A stretch of DNA of 44,642 nt from assembly GCA_003136575.1 (NCBI GenBank), contig PLEX01000180.1, positions 1-44,642 of the forward strand, written 5' to 3'. A model generated the notes under the pieces. That model did not search any database. It saw nothing but the letters and a program-made list of their open reading frames with translations, and had not been told where the DNA came from. The translations under genes and the position numbers were made by a program. This DNA is from Bryobacterales bacterium (GTDB lineage Bacteria; Acidobacteriota; Terriglobia; Bryobacterales; Bryobacteraceae). Position 1 is the first letter of the stretch. Every line of letters begins with the position of its first letter. Positions 40,563 through 44,642 of the stretch are shown piece by piece.

Positions 40563-41638
40563 CCCCGGTATTGGCTTGTGTGGAAGCCGGTTCACGTGGT
40601 CTTCGGTTAATCTGCCTCGCCGTACTGCCGCTGGCGATCTGCAATTCAGCTCCGGCCGCAACGTCCGCCGATTGCGCCATCTGCCACCGGGCCGAGACGT
40701 CGCAGTTTGTCCACGCCGATATGACGCGCGCTCTCGAAAGCGGCGCGAATTGCGCAATCCTGAAGGCTAATCCCAGGCTGACGACCACGATCAATGGGTA
40801 CTCTTACCAAATCGAAAGAGTCGGCAACGAGTCGATTTACACCGTGTCCAACGGGAAGGAAACGGTCCGTGTTCCCCTCGAATGGGCGTTCGGGCAGGGA
40901 GAAGCGGGCCAGACTTATATGTTCCAGCGCGACGGCCGCTGGTACGAAAGCCGTGTGAGCTACTATACCGCGGTAAAGGGCCTCGATCTGACCATAGGTG
41001 CGCAGACTGTTCCCGCCCGCAATCTTGACGAAGCGGCCGGGCGTCTTACCGCGCCCACGGAAGCGGGACAGTGTTTCGATTGCCACGCCACTCACGCCGT
41101 CGCAAAGCGCGAATTGACTCTTCCGGATATGACGGCCGGCGTGCAGTGCGAACGATGCCACGGCGATGCCGATCGTCATCTTGCCGCGGAACTATCGGGC
41201 GACAAAGCGAACGCCGCGATGCGCAAACTCGGCGCGATGAGCACCGAGGAGGTTTCCGATTTCTGCGGACAGTGCCACCGAACCTGGTCGCAGATCGCAG
41301 CCCAGGGTCCGCGCGGAATCCTGAATATCCGCTTCCAGCCGTATCGTCTGCAAAGCAGCCGGTGTTACGACGCCGAAGATCCCCGCATCCGCTGCACCGC
41401 CTGCCACGACCCGCACGCGCAGATACGCACCGTACCCGCCGATTACGACGCAAATTGCAAAGCCTGCCACTCGCGCGGCGCGAAGCCGGCGACAAAAGCG
41501 TCATCCCGCATTTGCCGGGTCTCCACGAAAAACTGCGCGACCTGCCACATGCCGCAGCTCGAACTTCCGGGAGCGCACAAGAAGTTCTACGATCATGAAA
41601 TCAGGATTGCCAGGGCCAATGAAAAGTACCCGGACTAA
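40559..41638 (+). CDS. Heptaheme c-type cytochrome (C554-like), copy 2
   Basis: The product (359 aa, GTG start overlapping the previous stop) has a signal peptide ([17 protein letters not shown]) and seven CxxCH motifs: CAICH, CFDCH, CERCH, CGQCH, CTACH, CKACH and CATCH. Order and spacing follow the first cytochrome, including the beta-rich segment between haems 1 and 2 ([37 protein letters not shown]). The two proteins are clear paralogues within one gene cluster. A full-length overlap of about 20 bp or more with the downstream CRTAC1 gene suggests co-translation. A role in electron transfer is inferred from haem content; partners are unknown. Confidence 0.92.
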   Translation: MTPVLACVEAGSRGLRLICLAVLPLAICNSAPAATSADCAICHRAETSQFVHADMTRALESGANCAILKANPRLTTTINGYSYQIERVGNESIYTVSNGKETVRVPLEWAFGQGEAGQTYMFQRDGRWYESRVSYYTAVKGLDLTIGAQTVPARNLDEAAGRLTAPTEAGQCFDCHATHAVAKRELTLPDMTAGVQCERCHGDADRHLAAELSGDKANAAMRKLGAMSTEEVSDFCGQCHRTWSQIAAQGPRGILNIRFQPYRLQSSRCYDAEDPRIRCTACHDPHAQIRTVPADYDANCKACHSRGAKPATKASSRICRVSTKNCATCHMPQLELPGAHKKFYDHEIRIARANEKYPD

Positions 41639-43328
41639 GAGTAAAGCGCGACTCTCGCGCAGGGACATTTTGACGCTCGCCGCCGGCGCGGGTGCGGCGC
41701 GCCTGCTCGGCGCCGACAAAGCGGATGCAGCGCCCGTATTTGAAGAAGTGCCGCCCTCAGTCAGCGGCATCACATGGGTCCATGAAAACGCCATGTCACC
41801 CGAGCGATATCTGCCGGAGACGCTCGGGCCTGGCTGCGCCTTTCTCGATTTCGATAACGATGGCTGGATGGACATCTACCTCGTAAACAGCGGCCCGTCC
41901 GATTTCTACAAGCCTTCGCAACCCATCCGCAACGCGCTTTATAAGAACAACCGCGACGGCACCTTCACAGATGTGACCGAAAAGGCCGGTGTGAGCGGCG
42001 GTACTTTCGGAATGGGGGTCGCGGTTGGCGACTATGACAACGATGGCTGGCCGGATATCTTCGTCACGGCCTACGGCAAATGCATTCTCTACAAGAACAA
42101 CCAGGATGGCACCTTTACCGACGTAACGAAGAAAGCCGGCCTCGAAACACCCGGCTGGACCACGAGCGCCGTCTGGTTCGACTACGATAACGACGGCCAT
42201 CTGGATCTGTTCCTGTGCAGCTTCGTCGACTATGGCACCACCGAACACATGTCCTGCGGCGATAACAAGCTCGGGCGGCACTACTACTGCATCCCGCGCG
42301 TGTTCCGCGGTACCGCGAGTTACCTGTATCACAACAACGGCGATGGCACGTTTACGCAGGTTCAGAAGGGTACCGATATCGAAAAGTCTCTCGGCAAAGG
42401 GCTCGGAGTGGTTGCCACGGATATCAATAACGACGGCCTGATGGATCTCTTCGTCGCCAACGACACAGTTCAGAATTTTCTCTACGTCAATCGCGGTAAA
42501 GACAAGAACGGAAAATGGCAGTTCGAGGAGATGGCGCTCGCCGCCGAAGTGGGATACAGCGACGGCGGCCGCGCGCGCTCCGGCATGGGCGTGGATGCCG
42601 CGGACGTTTTCAACTCCGGCTATCAGGATCTTTTCGTCGCCAACGTCGATCAGGAGATGTTCTCGCTGTACAGGAATCAGAAGAACGAGACCTTCCGCGA
42701 TGTCGCTCATGCTAACGGCGTGGCGCAGTCCACACGCCTGCTCAGCGGCTGGGGGCTGAAGTTTTTCGACTACGATAACGACGGCGCGGTAGACCTGATC
42801 CTCTCGAACGGGCATCCCGACGACATGATCGAGAACTACTCGGCGCAGGTGCATTATAAGGAGCCGATCCTTCTGTTCCATCAGGAAGACGGCAAACTCC
42901 GGGACGTGAGCGCCGAGTCCGGACCGGCGTTCAGCAAGTCCTGGTCGGCCCGTGGTCTTGCCTCGGGCGACTTCAATAACGACGGACTGATCGATATCCT
43001 GATCGCGACGAACGGCGGCGCGCCTGTGTTACTGAAGAATCGTTGCGGCGCGGGCAACAACTGGCTGGGCCTGAAACTACAGGGTGTGAAGTGCAACCGG
43101 GATGCCATCGGCGCGAAGATTCGTTGGTCGGCCGGGGGCGTGGTCCGGTCGCGGCTGAAGAACAATGGCGGCAGCTATTTGTCGTCCCACGATCCCCGTG
43201 AAGTGCTCGGGGTTGGCAAGGCGGACAAGATCGACTGGGTGGAAATCACCTGGCCGCAGCCGAGCGGCAAGGTCCGGAGAATCGAGAATCCGCCGCTGAA
43301 TCGGTATATCGCGGTGTCGGAGGCCTGA
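41619..43328 (+). CDS. CRTAC1-family FG-GAP/ASPIC-UnbV protein with Tat signal
   Basis: The product (569 aa) starts with a twin-arginine signal ([20 protein letters not shown]), so it is probably exported folded. Six or seven calcium-binding FG-GAP repeats follow ([66 protein letters not shown]), predicting a beta-propeller. The C-terminal ~90 residues are an ASPIC/UnbV domain ([40 protein letters not shown]). ATG 41619 is preferred since it gives a standard Tat n-region; an ATG at 41595 adds eight residues. It is the last gene of the cluster and overlaps the cytochrome gene. Confidence 0.9.
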   Translation: MKSTRTKSKARLSRRDILTLAAGAGAARLLGADKADAAPVFEEVPPSVSGITWVHENAMSPERYLPETLGPGCAFLDFDNDGWMDIYLVNSGPSDFYKPSQPIRNALYKNNRDGTFTDVTEKAGVSGGTFGMGVAVGDYDNDGWPDIFVTAYGKCILYKNNQDGTFTDVTKKAGLETPGWTTSAVWFDYDNDGHLDLFLCSFVDYGTTEHMSCGDNKLGRHYYCIPRVFRGTASYLYHNNGDGTFTQVQKGTDIEKSLGKGLGVVATDINNDGLMDLFVANDTVQNFLYVNRGKDKNGKWQFEEMALAAEVGYSDGGRARSGMGVDAADVFNSGYQDLFVANVDQEMFSLYRNQKNETFRDVAHANGVAQSTRLLSGWGLKFFDYDNDGAVDLILSNGHPDDMIENYSAQVHYKEPILLFHQEDGKLRDVSAESGPAFSKSWSARGLASGDFNNDGLIDILIATNGGAPVLLKNRCGAGNNWLGLKLQGVKCNRDAIGAKIRWSAGGVVRSRLKNNGGSYLSSHDPREVLGVGKADKIDWVEITWPQPSGKVRRIENPPLNRYIAVSEA

Positions 43329-43395
43329 CGCTTCGGAGTGCTATTCTGGGGACACTGGTTGTGGTCCTGACGCCGCCGGAAGGGAGGTAACGCGA

Positions 43396-43707
43396 ATGAA
43401 CTCACTGTTGCAGAGCCAGTTCATGCAGGTCGCGTTGCCTATCATGGTGACGCTGGTCGTCACGATCTGGACGTCGCAGTGGTCCCAGAACAAGCGTTTC
43501 GACGACCTGAACGGACGGTTCGCAGATTTGAGGGAAGACCTGAAATACCGTTTCGACGACATAAATCGCCGTTTCGACGAGGTCAACCACCGTTTCGACG
43601 AGGTCAACGCCAGGCTCGAACGCATCGAGACAAAACTCGATAATCACGAAGAACGTCTGGTCCGGCTGGAAGAGCGGACATCTCCGGTCGCCAGACGCAT
43701 TTCGTAA
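43396..43707 (+). CDS. Small membrane-anchored coiled-coil protein
   Basis: The product (103 aa) has an N-terminal hydrophobic segment (FMQVALPIMVTLVVTIWTS, residues ~9-27). A long amphipathic helix follows, built of heptads of the type RFDDLNG/RFDEVNH, predicting a parallel coiled coil. The C-terminus ends EERTSPVARRIS. A strong ribosome site (GGGAGGT) stands eight bases before the ATG. The family is unnamed to me. The 3' end lies 41 bp from the truncated end of the retroelement reverse transcriptase, so the last residues may have been altered by that event. Confidence 0.75.
   Translation: MNSLLQSQFMQVALPIMVTLVVTIWTSQWSQNKRFDDLNGRFADLREDLKYRFDDINRRFDEVNHRFDEVNARLERIETKLDNHEERLVRLEERTSPVARRIS
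43549..43611 (+). repeat. 21-bp period coding repeat (heptads)
   Basis: CGTTTCGACGA recurs at 43549, 43570 and 43591, exactly 21 bases apart, and CGTTTCGACGAGGTCAAC is repeated without change at 43570 and 43591. It encodes consecutive heptads of the coiled coil and suggests recent internal duplication. Confidence 0.7.
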
Positions 43708-43747
43708 ATCAGATCGCTGGCAACTTCATTCGCACCGGCCGTCACAC

Positions 43748-44213
43748 TTACTTTGGTTGACGGAGGTCTTTCAAAATCCGGTGGTCGATCGACGCGAAAC
43801 ACTTGCGAACATCGCACTTCAGCACATAGGGATATCGCCGTGCGCCTTCCTTTGCCCGTTCGAGCGCCCGATGCGTCCCGAAGCCCTTCCGGCAGGCGAA
43901 TGAATCCTTCGAGAAGCGCTTTTCGAAAATCGGTTCGACGACGCGAGTCAGCGCATGATGCACTACGCGGTCCCTGAAAGGCGCAGCCGAAATGTGACGC
44001 GGCTTTGGGTCGCTCACCATGAACGTTCGATAAGGCCCCGGCCGGTAACTGCCGCTGCTGAGTTCTCTCTGCAGCTTCAGCAATTCCCATTCGAGATTCA
44101 GGTTGAACGCGGCCACGTCTGGTCGCCGTCGTTTTCCGGCCGCAGCCGCATGAGCTGCAGCGCAGATTCTGAAAGCTCACAATCGACGGCCACAGATTAC
44201 CTGTTCTCATCAT
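43748..44213 (-). pseudogene. DGR-type reverse transcriptase, frameshifted and truncated
   Basis: The ATG at 44213 overlaps the avd stop (ATGA). The first frame reads GNLWPSIVSFQNLR, the usual start of diversity-generating-retroelement and related RTs. Near 44153-44165 one extra base shifts the frame. The continuation reads AAHAAAAGKRRRPDVAAFNL, LQRELSSGSYRPGPYRTFMV, PFRDRVVHHALTRVVEPIFE and YVLKCDVRKCFASIDHRILK, which covers the RT N-terminal part up to the first catalytic Asp region. It then ends at DLRQPK before the YxDD box. The 466-nt span minus one base is a whole number of codons. The protein cannot be an active polymerase. Confidence 0.88.
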
Positions 44214-44578
44214 GCGGGTTTTCCAGCCGGGCGCGTCGACTTCAGCCATCCACCCGCCATGCGCCCGATCTCATCCAGTCGCCCGACGGCGAAGCTCCAC
44301 GAATCGAGCGCCATCAACTTCAAATCCCTGGCCAGTCTCAACAGATACCGGATGCTGTTGATCTTCCCGATTGCGTCGGCCAGAAGGTGGTCCTTCTTCG
44401 CGCTGTAGGCGGCTTCCACCAGCAACATCAGCACATCGAGCGCTGTCGCACTCAGCCTCTCGCCCACAGTGAACTTATGCGACTTGGGAAACTTCTCCAC
44501 CTTCGGCAGCAGCCACAGGACAAAGTCGTAGGCCTTGCCGACCGCGACAGGTGCGCTCTTGTCGCTACGTTCTCCCAT
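44210..44578 (-). CDS. avd: Avd-like four-helix-bundle protein (DGR accessory)
   Basis: The product (122 aa) resembles Avd, the accessory variability determinant of diversity-generating retroelements, and the related 23S rRNA intervening-sequence proteins. Typical blocks are AYDFVLWLLPKVEKFPKSHK, then FTVGERLSATALDVLMLLVE, LADAIGKINSIRYLLRLARD and LMALDSWSFAVGRLDEIGRM, each an amphipathic helix. The C-terminus is basic. Avd binds the RT as a pentamer in known systems. This copy looks complete even though the RT that overlaps its stop is broken. No template repeat is visible between the two genes. Confidence 0.85.
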   Translation of the reverse strand: MGERSDKSAPVAVGKAYDFVLWLLPKVEKFPKSHKFTVGERLSATALDVLMLLVEAAYSAKKDHLLADAIGKINSIRYLLRLARDLKLMALDSWSFAVGRLDEIGRMAGGWLKSTRPAGKPA

Positions 44579-44600
44579 TACACGCCTTCAAAAAATTTCC

Positions 44601-44619
44601 TCCGGCGCTTCGCGCCGGA
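44601..44619. other. Perfect GC hairpin upstream of avd
   Basis: TCCGGCGC-TTC-GCGCCGGA has an 8-bp perfect stem. On the minus strand it is followed by GGAAATTTTTT, so it may terminate the gene upstream of avd, beyond this window. Its position and stem length also recall hairpins found after variable repeats in diversity-generating retroelements. Confidence 0.45.
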
Positions 44620-44642
44620 TAAGTAGAGTAGAGGAGCACCAC

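Noticed and set aside
43549-43611. Short 21-bp repeats as a possible CRISPR or template repeat
   Set aside because: The repeats are contiguous, in-frame heptad codons without spacers, and show no adenine-specific substitutions.
43644-44249. 201-codon minus frame across the RT region as a separate protein
   Set aside because: Only its segment GNLWPSIVSFQNLR is meaningful, as the N-terminus of the RT before the frameshift; the rest is out-of-frame RT and coiled-coil sequence.

Overview
The window reads as chromosomal DNA of a GC-rich member of the Acidobacteriota, most probably the Bryobacterales/Solibacter group. This is inferred from gene content: a giant Oar-like TonB-dependent receptor, the acidobacterial VWFA-related family, CRTAC1/VCBS propeller proteins, many secreted TPR proteins and a membrane sensor with malectin domains. 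No rRNA, tRNA or CRISPR array was recognised.

Layout. 1-600: decayed minus-strand remnant combining a DUF104-type antitoxin N-terminus with an HNH-like core. 601-6109: overlapping pyrimidine operon pyrR-pyrB-pyrC plus a UPF0182 membrane protein. 6506-7174: MntA/HEPN (type VII) toxin-antitoxin pair whose HEPN gene carries two frameshifts, followed by hairpin repeats. 7459-10097: POT-family peptide transporter and a class V aminotransferase. 10145-14377: a secreted hypothetical protein, a receiver-only response regulator, acylphosphatase, apt, ispE and prs. 14417-15164: Phd/PIN toxin-antitoxin pair with palindromic operators in its promoter. 15421-19724: acyltransferase, S41 C-terminal processing protease and a VCBS propeller protein. 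19929-23698: ECF sigma factor and zinc-finger anti-sigma under an apparent ECF promoter, then rsmA and a glycosyltransferase-methyltransferase fusion. 23710-26309 (minus): secreted protein, PiT phosphate transporter and its DUF47 partner. 26527-30815 (minus): PIG-L deacetylase, a TPR protein fused to a deiodinase-like thioredoxin domain, and a membrane sensor with two malectin domains. 31344-43328 (plus): TonB receptor, heptaheme cytochrome, TPR, VWFA protein, TPR, a second heptaheme cytochrome, and a Tat-exported CRTAC1 protein. 43396-44578: a small coiled-coil membrane protein, then the remnant of a diversity-generating retroelement (intact avd, frameshifted and truncated reverse transcriptase).

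How parts may work together. prs makes PRPP, the substrate used by Apt and in pyrimidine synthesis. The DUF47-PiT pair is a low-affinity phosphate uptake unit. The divergent malectin-sensor/TonB-receptor region looks like a carbohydrate-sensing and outer-membrane uptake locus joined to a periplasmic multiheme redox module; its two arms share paralogous TPR proteins. The overlapping right-hand genes and the GTTAAC-rich intergenic region make it the best candidate here for an undescribed functional system. The retroelement remnant and an ~80-bp repeat placed just upstream of the second gene of two different gene pairs are the other main points of interest.
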